From Acrocarpospora pleiomorpha (GTDB lineage: Bacteria; Actinomycetota; Actinomycetes; Streptosporangiales; Streptosporangiaceae), in the NCBI RefSeq assembly GCF_009687885.1, contig NZ_BLAF01000014.1, positions 124,001-188,000 of the forward strand: 64,000 bases of DNA, in the 5' to 3' direction. The position numbers and the translations under genes are program-made. The notes below the pieces were generated by a model that had not been told where the DNA came from, made no database searches, and was given only the letters and a program-made list of their open reading frames with translations. Positions 32,526 through 41,135 of this stretch are shown here, in pieces. Numbering within the stretch: the stretch's first letter is position 1; each line of letters opens with the position of its first letter.

Positions 32526-33605
32526 ATGTCGAACGTCCGAGCCGTTGTCCTCGTGATCCTTGTCGCGCCGGGCCTGTCCATGCTTCTCCTGCTGCCTGGT
32601 CGCCTCGAACTCGCTGGAGTGCTGACAGGCCTGGCGGCGGGGTTCCTGCTCTGCGGGGAAGCCGCGCGGGCGGCTCTGGCCACGCTGTGCGGCAGCGTGT
32701 CGGCGGTTCTGATCGGCCAGATCTTCGCAGAGACCCCCGACGCGCTTGACTTCGCCGACCAGATGGCCGGCTGGCCGGGCTGGCCTGTCGGTGCGGTGCT
32801 CGCCTATCTGATCGCGGCCAGAGGACTGCCTCCGAAGACCGCCGGGCGGCCGGCCGTGCTGCCCGTGGGTCTCGCCGCACTGACCGCCGCCGCGCTCGGG
32901 TGCGGGCAGCTCATCGCGGCCAAGGCCCTGGAGATGACCCTGTGGGAGGACTACCACCCCTTCGACGGCCCGGCCTGGTATCGCGATCTCACCAGCGCCA
33001 CCTGGTACCCCGCGGCCGCGGTGGTGATCGCCACGGCGGCCGCCGCCGCGCTCCCTGGCGGACGCGGACGCTTCCTGGCACTCCCCCTCGCCGCCTGGCT
33101 CGGCTGCGCGGTGACAGCAGGGCCACTGCAGTACGCCCAAGCGCTCGGCGTGACCGACAAGTCCCCCACCGTAGCGCTCCTGGCCTCTCTCGCCGGCGGC
33201 GGCATCGGCGCGGCTGCGTCCGCCGCGGGACTCCGGCACGGTGGGACGAGGCTCGGACTGGTCTCCTACGTCCTGGCCGTCACGGTCGCCTTGGTGACGA
33301 GCAATCGGCTGGAGGTCCGCATACAGTGGGACCAGTTCATCCCCGCGGTCCTGGTCTCCATGGTCCTGGTCTCCGTGGTGGCCGCGAGAGCGGCGTACCA
33401 GAACACCAGCGTGGGGTCCGGAGTCGTCGCGGGCATGGCGGGTCCGCTGCTGATCTGGTCGGTCTACCTGACCGTCGGACCCAGGCTCTACGATCATTCC
33501 TCGCAGGCCGTCCCGTACTGGCTGGCCTGGGTTACCGTGCCCGCCGCGCTGATCACCGCGCTGGCGGCGGCCGTAGCTGGAACCCGCTCTACCTGCCGCA
33601 GGTGA
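32526..33605 (+). CDS. Polytopic membrane protein of unknown function
   Basis: A 359-residue protein that is almost entirely hydrophobic segments, about ten predicted helices (VVLVILVAPGLSMLLLLP, LAGVLTGLAAGFLLCG, VLPVGLAALTAAALGCG, AAAVVIATAAAAALPGG, LGLVSYVLAVTVALV and others). A hydrophilic loop (EMTLWEDYHPFDGPAWYRDLTSATWY) lies in the middle. I recognise no transporter or enzyme signature. No ribosome-binding site is visible at the ATG, so translation may be leaderless or the start may differ. Its end overlaps the convergent DNA glycosylase gene by 17 bases. Confidence 0.65.
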   Translation: MSNVRAVVLVILVAPGLSMLLLLPGRLELAGVLTGLAAGFLLCGEAARAALATLCGSVSAVLIGQIFAETPDALDFADQMAGWPGWPVGAVLAYLIAARGLPPKTAGRPAVLPVGLAALTAAALGCGQLIAAKALEMTLWEDYHPFDGPAWYRDLTSATWYPAAAVVIATAAAAALPGGRGRFLALPLAAWLGCAVTAGPLQYAQALGVTDKSPTVALLASLAGGGIGAAASAAGLRHGGTRLGLVSYVLAVTVALVTSNRLEVRIQWDQFIPAVLVSMVLVSVVAARAAYQNTSVGSGVVAGMAGPLLIWSVYLTVGPRLYDHSSQAVPYWLAWVTVPAALITALAAAVAGTRSTCRR

Positions 33606-34161
33606 TTCCCGCTGCCAGCGCGACCTCACGGTAGGCGTGGCCCAGACTGGCGACCGTGCTGTGAGCGTTCAGGCCACTGGGATTCGGCACGACCCAGAGC
33701 CGAGCACCCCCGAGATCTTCCTCTTGAGGGCCGGCGACCGCTCGTGGACGTGCGAAAGCCGTGCGGTAGGCGGTGATGCCAAGGATCGCCACCACCTTCG
33801 GGCCGATATCCAGGACACGCTCAGCCAGCGACCGGCCTCCGGCGATCAATTCTTCCGCGCTCAGCTCGTCGGCGCGCGCGGTCGTCCGGGCGGCGATGTT
33901 GGTGATGCCGATACCCTTCGCCCGCAGGTGCGCGAGATCGTCGGGGGCATACCCCGCGGACGCGTCGATCAGCCGGTCAACGATGCCCGCTCGAAACAGC
34001 GCAGGGTAGAAGCGATTGCCCCGCCGGGCGAAATGAGCCTGTACGGCAGTCGTCCACAGGCCAGGGTTGATACCGACGAACAGCAGCCGAACGTCGGGCC
34101 CCAGCAGATCGGGCAATGTGCCCCCGCGAAACGCCTCCAATTCCTCGCGAGTGAATCTCAC
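33589..34161 (-). CDS. mug: Mismatch-specific uracil/thymine DNA glycosylase (MUG/TDG family)
   Basis: A 190-residue base-excision-repair enzyme that removes uracil or thymine from G:U and G:T mispairs. Motif 1 is LLFVGINPGLWTTAVQAHF near residue 27, where the N of GINPG is the catalytic position of MUG enzymes. Motif 2 is VVPNPSGLNAHS near 158, the minor-groove wedge. The GTG at 34161 is preferred over a much longer frame because GGAG precedes it and the product then has the normal family length. FARRGNRFYPALFRAGI is also typical. It converges with the membrane-protein gene, [11 protein letters not shown] by 17 bases. Confidence 0.88.
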   Translation of the reverse strand: MRFTREELEAFRGGTLPDLLGPDVRLLFVGINPGLWTTAVQAHFARRGNRFYPALFRAGIVDRLIDASAGYAPDDLAHLRAKGIGITNIAARTTARADELSAEELIAGGRSLAERVLDIGPKVVAILGITAYRTAFARPRAVAGPQEEDLGGARLWVVPNPSGLNAHSTVASLGHAYREVALAAGITCGR

Positions 34162-34477
34162 GCGCGTGCTCCAGGCTGACCGGACGGCACGCGACCAGGA
34201 GATCGGACGACCATGAAGGCCGACGCGAAGGCCATGTTCCACCCATCCGAGAGCGCATCCGGAATTCGCATCCGGAATTCGGGGAACCTCACGGGTCCAG
34301 CATGCCAGCCTCCCGATTCGACCGGTCACTCGGCTAACCGGGCGCACCCCGCGGCGTTCCAGAGCGCCCACGACATACGCGCTCCTAACGCGGATGGGCC
34401 GCGACGCCCCGGGGCGAGGTGTAACTCCTTCAACTCTCACACTTGTTCTCTACCTAGCCCCTAGCTAGAGTTAGTGT
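34162..34477. other. Divergent intergenic region between mug and padR
   Basis: About 315 bases. The right end holds the PadR-gene promoter listed separately. The left part is read by a long open frame in line with mug but lacks a ribosome-binding site or recognisable domain, so it is treated as non-coding. Confidence 0.55.
34443..34471 (+). promoter_or_regulatory. Promoter of the leaderless padR gene
   Basis: A -35-like TTGTTC (34443-34448), a 17-base spacer and a -10-like TAGAGT (34466-34471) end seven bases before the ATG at 34478. Transcription should start at or near the start codon, giving a leaderless mRNA; no ribosome-binding site is present. The CTAG-rich spacer (CCTAGCCCCTAGCTAG) contains repeated CTAG units that could be the regulator's own operator. 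Confidence 0.6.
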
Positions 34478-34810
34478 ATGGGTAACCCCCGGATGACCAT
34501 TCCTACCCAGCTTGTCCTCCGCGCGTTCCTCGAAGATCCGACGCGCGAGATGTATGGGCTGGAGATTTGCGAAGCCGCCGGACTCGCCAGTGGAACCATT
34601 CACCCGATCCTCGCCCGTTTCGAAGGCGTCGGCTGGCTTGAGTCACAGTTCGAGGAAATCGACCCGAGCGAGCAGGGCCGCCCCCGCCGCCGGTACTACC
34701 ACCTGACCCCGGATGGCATCGAGCAGGCGCGCCTGGCTCTTGCCAATGCCCACACGAAGGTCGGGCGGATACTTGGAGTACGTCCCGGCGTCGCGGGTGG
34801 TGCCCTGTGA
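34478..34810 (+). CDS. PadR family transcriptional regulator
   Basis: A 110-residue winged-helix regulator. TQLVLRAFLEDPTREMYGLEICEAAGLASGTIHPILARFEGVGWLES is the HTH, and GRPRRRYYHLTPDGIEQARLAL is the wing motif that marks PadR proteins. It is the short form with little C-terminal dimerisation sequence. The stop overlaps the GTG of the next gene by three bases (34807-34810), so it is coupled to a membrane-anchored partner. PadR regulators usually control a neighbouring membrane protein or transporter. Confidence 0.9.
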   Translation: MGNPRMTIPTQLVLRAFLEDPTREMYGLEICEAAGLASGTIHPILARFEGVGWLESQFEEIDPSEQGRPRRRYYHLTPDGIEQARLALANAHTKVGRILGVRPGVAGGAL

Positions 34811-35775
34811 CTGAACCGATCAACGCCGCGGCCGAGGAAATAGTCCTCGACAACGCCATCATCGCCAGCCTGACCGCTGCACTCTCTCGTGCACGTAAAC
34901 ACAACGACGACCTCGCCGACGCCCTCACACGTGCTCGCGATCTCGCATACTCCCGCGAGATCCTGGTAGCGCTCAACCTCTCGCTCAACCATGCCGGAAG
35001 CATCGCCGATGTCATAGGAGCCGCGACCGAGGATGCCAGCGCTCCCAGCATCGCGAGCAGTCTTGATCGCGCCAGAATCCTGGCCCGCAACCTCATTGGC
35101 GAACCTTCCTTTCACCGCGCGGCCAAGCGGGCCCGCGTCCTTTCCCGAGGACGCTCCTGCTCGCACATTCTGGAGCCCGCGCAGAGGCTCGTCAGCACGC
35201 TGACCACCGTACGAGATCGTGCCCTCGACCTGGGCCTCGACCTCGACCGGGCCCGCCGCCTGGCAATTGAACTCACACAGGCGGATCGGCGAAGCGAGGA
35301 GCAATCAGCAGTCGATGTTGCTGTGTTGCACCAATCCGTTGCACGATCTGCCGAACTATTGGTCGACACCCTGACCCGGCTGCTGCCCGCACATCACCGT
35401 GGTCGCTACACAGAGGAACTCCACACGGAGCTGTACGACCTCGCCGAAGCGAAGGCCACCCGCCTGATGCAGGTCATATACGCGGTCCATCAGCTGCGAC
35501 GGGTATATCAGCTACGAGCGGCATTGCTAGATCCAGACAAGCCGCGGTTCCACCGCTTTCATCGTGCAGCGTTCTGGATTCTTGCTTCGCAATGGCGTAC
35601 CTGGGGACTTCTTAGCCCTCCCATGGTCGCCGCCGCGTTCAATGTATTTCTCATGCAGGGCTGGGGGTCCGCGTTTTACACGCTGCCGGGAATCGTGGCC
35701 TTCTATGCGGGAGTGGAATGGCTCCGAACGCGGTGGGAAGTGCCCCCCAGGCGAAGGAAACGGGACCGTTCGTAG
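34807..35775 (+). CDS. Helical protein with C-terminal membrane anchor, PadR partner
   Basis: A 322-residue protein of unknown function. Residues 1-200 are predicted mainly alpha-helical with repeated R/D/L-rich segments (SRARKHNDDLADALTRARDLAYS, SLDRARILARNLIGE, TTVRDRALDLGLDLDRARRLAIEL), suggesting a helical-bundle or coiled-coil array. LLPAHHRGRYTEELHTELYDLAEA near 193-216 resembles a segment I associate with proteins encoded next to PadR genes in other actinomycetes (from memory). Two hydrophobic segments follow (about 258-298), then a basic tail (RRRKRDRS). The GTG start overlaps the padR stop. GC content is lower than in surrounding genes. Confidence 0.7.
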   Translation: MTEPINAAAEEIVLDNAIIASLTAALSRARKHNDDLADALTRARDLAYSREILVALNLSLNHAGSIADVIGAATEDASAPSIASSLDRARILARNLIGEPSFHRAAKRARVLSRGRSCSHILEPAQRLVSTLTTVRDRALDLGLDLDRARRLAIELTQADRRSEEQSAVDVAVLHQSVARSAELLVDTLTRLLPAHHRGRYTEELHTELYDLAEAKATRLMQVIYAVHQLRRVYQLRAALLDPDKPRFHRFHRAAFWILASQWRTWGLLSPPMVAAAFNVFLMQGWGSAFYTLPGIVAFYAGVEWLRTRWEVPPRRRKRDRS

Positions 35776-35869
35776 GGCGGACGACTCGGCCAGGTGGGTG
35801 CCGAGCGCGGACAGGTGCGGACTGTGGCCGCAGTCGCACGGCCGCCTTGGCCGCTGTGGAGAGCAAGTC

Positions 35870-36817
35870 TCAGCCGCCGCAGGCGGCGTAGACGAAGGTG
35901 TCCTTGAGTAGCTTGTACTTGTCGCGGACCGTGGTGGCGCCGGACCTCACGTCGTGCTGCAGGACCGTCATCCGGGTCGGGGCGCTCCCGAACTCCTGCG
36001 AGACGTGCAGCGTCACCTGGTTGTCGCCGGTCCAGTCGAGCTTGTGCGCGGTGCCGTCCTTGGGCAGCTTGATCCGCTGGTCGCCGGTGACAAGGCCGGA
36101 CTCCAGGTCGTAGAGCGCGACCTTGCGGTTGGCCACCAGCACGGCGATCGTCTTGCCGTCGGCGTGCAGCGCGTACGGACCGTTGTCGGTGACCAGCGGC
36201 GGCGGCGTGCCCTTACGCAGGAGGTGGCCGGACAGGTCGTAGACGCTCAGGGAGCCGTCAGTGTCGCTGCTGGTCAGCATCTTCTCACCGTCGCCGCTGA
36301 AGCCGATGAAGTAGCGCCGCTTGGGCAGTCGGCCGAGCCGCGTGCTCGAGGCGGTGTCGAACAGCTTCGTCCTGCCGGCGGTGACCGCGAGCACGGCGCC
36401 GTCGTCGGACAGTTGCAGCGTCACGTCGTACTGGGCGGTCTTCCTGGGCAGCGTGTCCTTGGGCAGCAGCCTGACCTTGCCGTCGAGTGACCTTACCGCC
36501 AGCCGCCCGTCCTTCCTGAAATAGGCGATCTTCTGCCCGTTGCCGCTGACCGCCACCGGCGCGGTCGAGTCGGTCACCGGATCGCCCTGCTTGTTGAGCG
36601 CTCTGAGCTGGGCGTCCTTCAGCAGGATCACCCTGCCGTGGTGCGTCACCAGCCGCCATGTCCCGCACGGGACGACGGCGCCGTTCTTTTTGACGCATCC
36701 CTTCGCCGAGGCGTAGCGGACGCTGTCGCCGTGCCCGTGCTCGGCCTGCGCCGTCCCCTGTACCCCGAGCACGGCGGCCAGCATGACCGCCAGTGCCACC
36801 AGAATCCTGATCTTCAT
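35870..36817 (-). CDS. Secreted beta-propeller-like protein of unknown function
   Basis: A 315-residue secreted protein. The signal peptide is residues 1-25 (VALAVMLAAVLGVQGTAQA). The mature part has repeated short beta motifs of the WD40/YVTN type: APVAVSGNGQKIAYFRKDGRLAVRSLDG, LQLSDDGAVLAVTAGRTKLFD, IGFSGDGEKMLTSSDTDGSLSVYDLSG, ALHADGKTIAVLVANRKVALYDLESG. That suggests a five- to seven-bladed propeller. No catalytic residues are recognisable; it may act in binding. The ATG at 36817 has GGGGAG seven bases upstream. No operon partner is visible. Confidence 0.75.
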   Translation of the reverse strand: MKIRILVALAVMLAAVLGVQGTAQAEHGHGDSVRYASAKGCVKKNGAVVPCGTWRLVTHHGRVILLKDAQLRALNKQGDPVTDSTAPVAVSGNGQKIAYFRKDGRLAVRSLDGKVRLLPKDTLPRKTAQYDVTLQLSDDGAVLAVTAGRTKLFDTASSTRLGRLPKRRYFIGFSGDGEKMLTSSDTDGSLSVYDLSGHLLRKGTPPPLVTDNGPYALHADGKTIAVLVANRKVALYDLESGLVTGDQRIKLPKDGTAHKLDWTGDNQVTLHVSQEFGSAPTRMTVLQHDVRSGATTVRDKYKLLKDTFVYAACGG

Positions 36818-36952
36818 CCCGTTACTCCCCGTGCCACCGATCGTGTTCCCCGTCACCCCGTTGGACTCAGAAGGCGGGAGGTCGGTTGGTCACAGGTAGG
36901 ACACAAAGGTCAGGCTTGCCGGTCTTCCGCAGCAAAAATCGCGGGCGCCGGG

Positions 36953-37555
36953 ATGGGGTTGGTGGCTATCGTCGAGCCGGTGGTAGTCGTGACAGAGGCC
37001 GTGCCGCGCACGGTCCTCCTCGTCGAGGGGATGAGCGACCGGTCCGCACTTGAGGTGCTGGCCAGGCGACGTGGCAGGGACCTCGCGGCCGAGGGCGTCA
37101 GGGTGGTGGCGATGGGCGGCGCGACGAACATCGGCCATTTCCTCGACCGGTACGGTCCCGCTGGGCTGGACATCCGATTGGCCGGACTCTACGACGTCGC
37201 CGAGGAGCATTTCATCCAGCGCGGACTGCAGCGAGCCGGGCTGGGCTCTGGACTGTCGCGCCCACAACTGGAGGCACTGGGTTTCTTCGTCTGCTCGGCC
37301 GACCTCGAAGACGAGTTGATCCGTGCCCTGGGCCCCGAGCGTGTGGAGCAGATCGTGGACGCGGAGGGTGAACTCCGGTCGTTTCGCACCCTGCAGCGGC
37401 AACCCGCGCAGCGGGGACGCAGCCTGTACGACCAGCTGCGCCGCCTGATGGGAGGACGCTCGGGCGGCAAACTCCGCTACGCACGTCTGATGGCCGAGGC
37501 AATCGACCTCGACCGGGTACCGCGCCCACTCATCGCAGTGCTCGACCACATCTGA
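36953..37555 (+). CDS. Stand-alone TOPRIM-domain protein (OLD-nuclease-like)
   Basis: A 200-residue protein. TVLLVEGMSDRSALEVLARR at residues 20-39 is the TOPRIM metal-binding Glu motif (E25, then S-D), GVRVVAMGGATNIGHFLDRYG follows as in OLD-family TOPRIM domains, and LAGLYDVAEEHFI supplies an acidic pair. ADLEDELIRALG near 115 matches the R/A-D-L-E-x-E-L segment of OLD nucleases. No ABC-type ATPase domain is attached or encoded next door, so it is not a complete OLD protein. Function could be nuclease or nucleotidyl transfer. The start is uncertain; the ATG at 36953 lacks a strong ribosome-binding site. Confidence 0.72.
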   Translation: MGLVAIVEPVVVVTEAVPRTVLLVEGMSDRSALEVLARRRGRDLAAEGVRVVAMGGATNIGHFLDRYGPAGLDIRLAGLYDVAEEHFIQRGLQRAGLGSGLSRPQLEALGFFVCSADLEDELIRALGPERVEQIVDAEGELRSFRTLQRQPAQRGRSLYDQLRRLMGGRSGGKLRYARLMAEAIDLDRVPRPLIAVLDHI

Positions 37556-37702
37556 CGCATTCACAAGAATCGCTGGGTGCTTCAGAGATCACAGACAGCA
37601 CCGGTACGGTCTGGTTTAAAGAGAAGTAACCGGAGCTTTCGCACCTGAAGCACTCAATACGCTATCGGATTAAATTCCCGGGTTCATCCGAATATTCGGG
37701 GC

Positions 37703-37723
37703 CTTCTGATGACCGATCAGAAG
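37703..37723. terminator. Hairpin between convergent genes
   Basis: CTTCTGAT and ATCAGAAG form a perfect 8-bp stem around GACCG, [11 protein letters not shown] the stop codon of the minus-strand gene at 37717. Next to it, 37688-37699 is a perfect 12-bp palindrome (CCGAATATTCGG). Together they may end transcription from both sides. Confidence 0.45.
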
Positions 37724-38556
37724 TCCAGCTGAACGGGACCGGGGTCGTCGAGAGCGCCATCCGCCAGCTGCCCCTCGTCGATGACCTCACCCGCCGGCGG
37801 CGCGGAAATCACCACTTTCCCACCCCATCCGCTCACGCGACCGTCCGACGCGTACGTGATGGGGGTGTCCACGATGTGCACCGTCATCGTGGCGTACACG
37901 CGCTTGACCAGCCCGCGGGCATCCAGCCACACGATGTAGTTCACCTTGGCGGCCTTGCCGTCACGAGTCTTGGCACCCGACCCGAAAGAGGCGCGGAACG
38001 ACGGCGAAATCTTCGCCAGGCTCGAGCTGGCGATCCAGCCCTTGAGGACGCTGCCCTGCCGCGAACCGGCCCGGTCGATGATCTTGTCCAGCGTACGCGG
38101 CTCGAACGGATTGACCAGCAGCGAACCGGGGACGGGAGTGCCGGAGAACCGCCGGACCCACGTCTTCCCTTCTGGGAGATAATTCTTGACCCGCGCCCCC
38201 GAGATGTACGCGTACCTGGACGTCGAAATCGTCCGCGTAATTCCCACGGTCTTCCGCAGTTCCTCCCGGTCGGCCTCCGGCAGCATGTCGAGGAACGCCT
38301 TGCTGTACTGCGGCTTGTCCTGGATATCGGTGGTGGCGACCCCACTCCGCCCGAAACCGACGGAGCCGACCTCGCGCATGGTGGCCCACACCTCCCCGCC
38401 GGTGGAAATCTTCATCAGGTTGCTGACCTTGACGCCCTTGCCGGCCGCGAACCGCGCCTTCAGCGCTTTGACCGGATCGGCTTTCGCGACGGCTGGCGCA
38501 GCGGGCACCAGCAGAACAGCCGCGCCCACGACGGCCGCGACGACTAAACGCTTCAC
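37717..38556 (-). CDS. Secreted protein of unknown function, possibly LprG/LolA-like
   Basis: A 279-residue secreted protein. The GTG at 38556 follows AAGGGA at good spacing and starts a signal peptide (VVAAVVGAAVLLVPAAPAVA). There is no lipobox Cys. The mature chain has alternating beta-strand patterns with KISTGGEVWATMREVGSVGFGRSGVA, KVNYIVWLDARGLVKRVYATMTV and DTPITYASDGRVSGWGGKVVISAPP. The late pattern resembles the end of LppX/LprG-type lipid-carrying lipoproteins and LolA-like folds, but the match is from general pattern only. No catalytic motif is seen. Confidence 0.65.
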   Translation of the reverse strand: MKRLVVAAVVGAAVLLVPAAPAVAKADPVKALKARFAAGKGVKVSNLMKISTGGEVWATMREVGSVGFGRSGVATTDIQDKPQYSKAFLDMLPEADREELRKTVGITRTISTSRYAYISGARVKNYLPEGKTWVRRFSGTPVPGSLLVNPFEPRTLDKIIDRAGSRQGSVLKGWIASSSLAKISPSFRASFGSGAKTRDGKAAKVNYIVWLDARGLVKRVYATMTVHIVDTPITYASDGRVSGWGGKVVISAPPAGEVIDEGQLADGALDDPGPVQLDF

Positions 38557-38844
38557 ACGAATCCCTTCACTTGGACGGAAATTTGAGGCCCCCGGATCAC
38601 ATGCCGATAACAATGGCCGCCGCGATCGAACTTTCCGGGAGATGAACGGCGTCGGTCGCGCGACCACATGAAGATGAACGAACGGGCGCACGCTTCACAC
38701 CGAAGGGAACACATCAACGGCGAGAGCGAAGCAGTACGGAAACCTGGGACCCCCGACGTGCTTTTCTACCACAACAACTCAGACAAGCAACACAAGTTTC
38801 TACGAAGTCACCTTATGTCGGGATTTATGCTCCGACGCTGATGC

Positions 38845-39312
38845 CTAGTCGGTCATGGCGACAGGGGCGTAGGGGCGGCATATGCCGACCAGGGCGGTTA
38901 TGGCGGCGAAGGTCAGGGCGGTCAAGACGAGCCAGTAACCGGTCTCGAGGAATTTGCTTATGAGGTCAACGTGATCGGGCAGCGACAAGACGATCGGGAG
39001 GCTCCAGAGCAGTAGGGACGGGACGGTGAAGAACAGGACGAAGGCGGATGCTGTGCGGACAGCGGTGGAGGTTGCGTTGAGGGCTAGGCGGAGCCACGCG
39101 CCGAGGGCGACGGTGATGCTGGCCGTGAGCGGGATGCTCCAGATGAGCGAGGCCAGGCCGGTCGGGCCTCTTCCGAGCACATCGATGCCAGTGGACACAC
39201 CCGCGAAGGGGGCACCCGCCAGGGGGAAGGTGAGGAAGGAGATGAGGGCGGTGCCTCCGGCGGCGAGAAACAGGATGGCGATCAGATCGCCGGTAGAGCG
39301 GTGGGCGTCCAT
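38845..39312 (-). CDS. Small four-helix membrane protein of unknown function
   Basis: A 155-residue protein with four hydrophobic segments (DLIAILFLAAGGTALISFLTF; LASLIWSIPLTASITVALGAW; SAFVLFFTVPSLLLWSLPIVLSL; YWLVLTALTFAAITALVGI). GGAGGGGAG precedes the ATG at 39312, which decides the start against a longer frame. I recognise no family. Confidence 0.65.
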   Translation of the reverse strand: MDAHRSTGDLIAILFLAAGGTALISFLTFPLAGAPFAGVSTGIDVLGRGPTGLASLIWSIPLTASITVALGAWLRLALNATSTAVRTASAFVLFFTVPSLLLWSLPIVLSLPDHVDLISKFLETGYWLVLTALTFAAITALVGICRPYAPVAMTD

Positions 39313-39911
39313 GGAGCTCCCCTCCATCGGGCGGAGTCGTCCCGTTAGACGCGTCCACACGAGGCATCGACGACCACGCAGAGTTTCGATCTTGTAACGC
39401 CAGGAGCTCGTACGTAGTTCGTCGCCCTGCTGTGCCCTCACGTGGAGATCAAGGCCGAACAGAGGCCGTTCTGGTCGGCCACGGAAGCACACACGTGACC
39501 GAGATGGTCCGTGCGAAAACGTCGTTGAGCTAGGTGATGCCCATCCTGTCGAGCTGGGCGGCGATCCCGGTGGCCGGGTCGAGACGCGAGACGCGAGGGC
39601 CAGCCGAAAATCACGTAGAGCAATCGAGGGTTACAGAGAAACGCTCATTCAGTCTTGCCGGAAGACATGCCATATTGCTTAAATTCGCGCACACAAATCA
39701 AAGAGGAGGACACAGAAAGACGAAATGTGTACAGCCCACTATTGTTAGCTCATGCTGATCCTGTGACAGGATGGGACTCCTGATCAGCCAATCGACGCGA
39801 CTCGGCAGAATGTATCGAAGAGAAGGCTTTCGGAACACACGATCTACGCCGATAGTAGGGAGCACTGGCCTTCGATCACCGATTCCTGGGAAAGCAGGAG
39901 GAAGGAACTTC
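39313..39911. other. Gene-free stretch upstream of the coiled-coil gene
   Basis: About 600 bases with no convincing gene. The part at 39600-39790 is AT-rich. At 39758-39772 ATCCTGT and ACAGGAT flank a single G as a perfect 15-base palindrome, a possible operator for the coiled-coil gene. Short frames here show no domain. Confidence 0.5.
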
Positions 39912-40520
39912 ATGCCTAGTTTCGACGAGATCAAAGCTACGCTGGATTCAGAAATCCAAGCCCTAGAATCGCGTACGCAGGCAGCGAAAGAGCTACAGGC
40001 CCACTTCAACGAGGACGGCTGGGACGAGAGCGTAGCTGTTATTAACAACTACGCTGTCAGTCTCGAAGAGTGGCATGACCGCCTGTCGCGCGTCCATGCC
40101 CAGGTAGTACAACGGGAAGCCGAAGAGCAGCAGGTCGCAGCGGTAAGCCCGTTCGAGAAGTACGCTACGGATCTCGAAGATGCCGTGCGGCGCATAGCGG
40201 CCAACCAGGAAGAGGTCGCAAAGCACATGGCGGCCACCCAGGAAGAGATCGCGAGACGCTTGGGGGGCGCCCACGAAGAAATAGCGAGAAACTTGGCGAC
40301 CGTCCAAGAAGAGACGACTCGCCTCATAAGTGCCCAGGAAAGTCTAGGAAAACAGACCACGCAGAGCTTCCTCGAACTAGCTGCGCACATCCAGAACACA
40401 GCGTCGTCATTCAAGTCGGACACCCATCCCGGCCCTATTCCCGAGCAAACCCCGGTCCAGTTCGATACACCGCAGCCGGAGGAGCCGCCGGAAAACCCGG
40501 GCTTTTGGAGCAAAAGTTAA
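39912..40520 (+). CDS. Coiled-coil protein with 11-residue (hendecad) repeats
   Basis: A 202-residue hydrophilic protein of unknown function. The ATG at 39912 is decided by AGGAGGAAGG just upstream. Residues about 1-75 are helical (DEIKATLDSEIQALESRTQ...). Residues 98-141 consist of four consecutive 11-residue units of pattern x-Q-E-E-(I/V)-A-(R/K)-x-(L/M)-A/G-x (NQEEVAKHMAA, TQEEIARRLGG, AHEEIARNLAT, VQEETTRLISA), the signature of a right-handed or straight coiled coil. The last 35 residues are Pro/Glu-rich and probably disordered. No signal peptide or membrane helix is present. Lower GC than average. Confidence 0.75.
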   Translation: MPSFDEIKATLDSEIQALESRTQAAKELQAHFNEDGWDESVAVINNYAVSLEEWHDRLSRVHAQVVQREAEEQQVAAVSPFEKYATDLEDAVRRIAANQEEVAKHMAATQEEIARRLGGAHEEIARNLATVQEETTRLISAQESLGKQTTQSFLELAAHIQNTASSFKSDTHPGPIPEQTPVQFDTPQPEEPPENPGFWSKS

Positions 40521-41135
40521 ATCGCGCTTCCGTTTCCTATTTCGGCGGGGCTGAGGGCGTTCTCACTGGGCGAGACTGAGGGCGATCAGCGTTCCGCGTT
40601 TCGGTGACAAGCGCCGGCCGAACAGGCTGTGCTTACCGGCCCGGTCGAACAGGTCGAGCCGGAACACTGACACGCACTCCCGGAGATACACGACCTGTAA
40701 TCGTCCGCGCGTCTGCGCGCGTAGAGGGTGTGCATCCCGGGGGCAGTCTTCGATCGACGGCCCGGCGGAACTCATCCAATTCCGCTGGGCCGAATCGTAG
40801 GATGCCAGGACCCCGCTACCCCGGCGATGAGCGCGGAGAACGAGGCGGAGTACCGGGAAGGTAGCCACACGAAGACCAAGAAGTCGCGACTCGTGCTCAA
40901 GCCTCCCAGAAGGCCACGAGCGCCCTGCAGCGGCACCACACACGGCAGGCCGTGGAAGGCGCCGGCAAGGTGCACCGCCACATCAAGATCCATCAAACCA
41001 ACGATCTGAACCAGCCAGAACTGCGCCAGCTCATGGCCACCGCGCTGACACAACGATGACACCGCCAGCAGAGTCACTACGGGGAAACCGCAGCCTCGCT
41101 GAGCCATTCGGGGGTTAGTGTTCGATGTCAGTGAG
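40521..41135. other. Gene-free stretch downstream of the coiled-coil gene
   Basis: About 610 bases. A minus-strand frame (40563-40943) and two plus-strand frames lack ribosome-binding sites and recognisable domains. A stretch ending in a stop at 41057-41059 encodes hydrophilic sequence that looks protein-like (ELRQLMATALTQR at its end) but has no start in frame, so it may be a decayed gene. Confidence 0.45.

Noticed and set aside
39534..39758. Small plus-strand frame in the gap before the coiled-coil gene
   Set aside because: No ribosome-binding site or domain; the region has mixed composition and several stops in other frames.
40829..41059. Possible small or frameshifted gene ending ELRQLMATALTQR
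   Set aside because: The protein-like part has no start in frame and the upstream ATG belongs to another frame; too weak to call a gene or a pseudogene.
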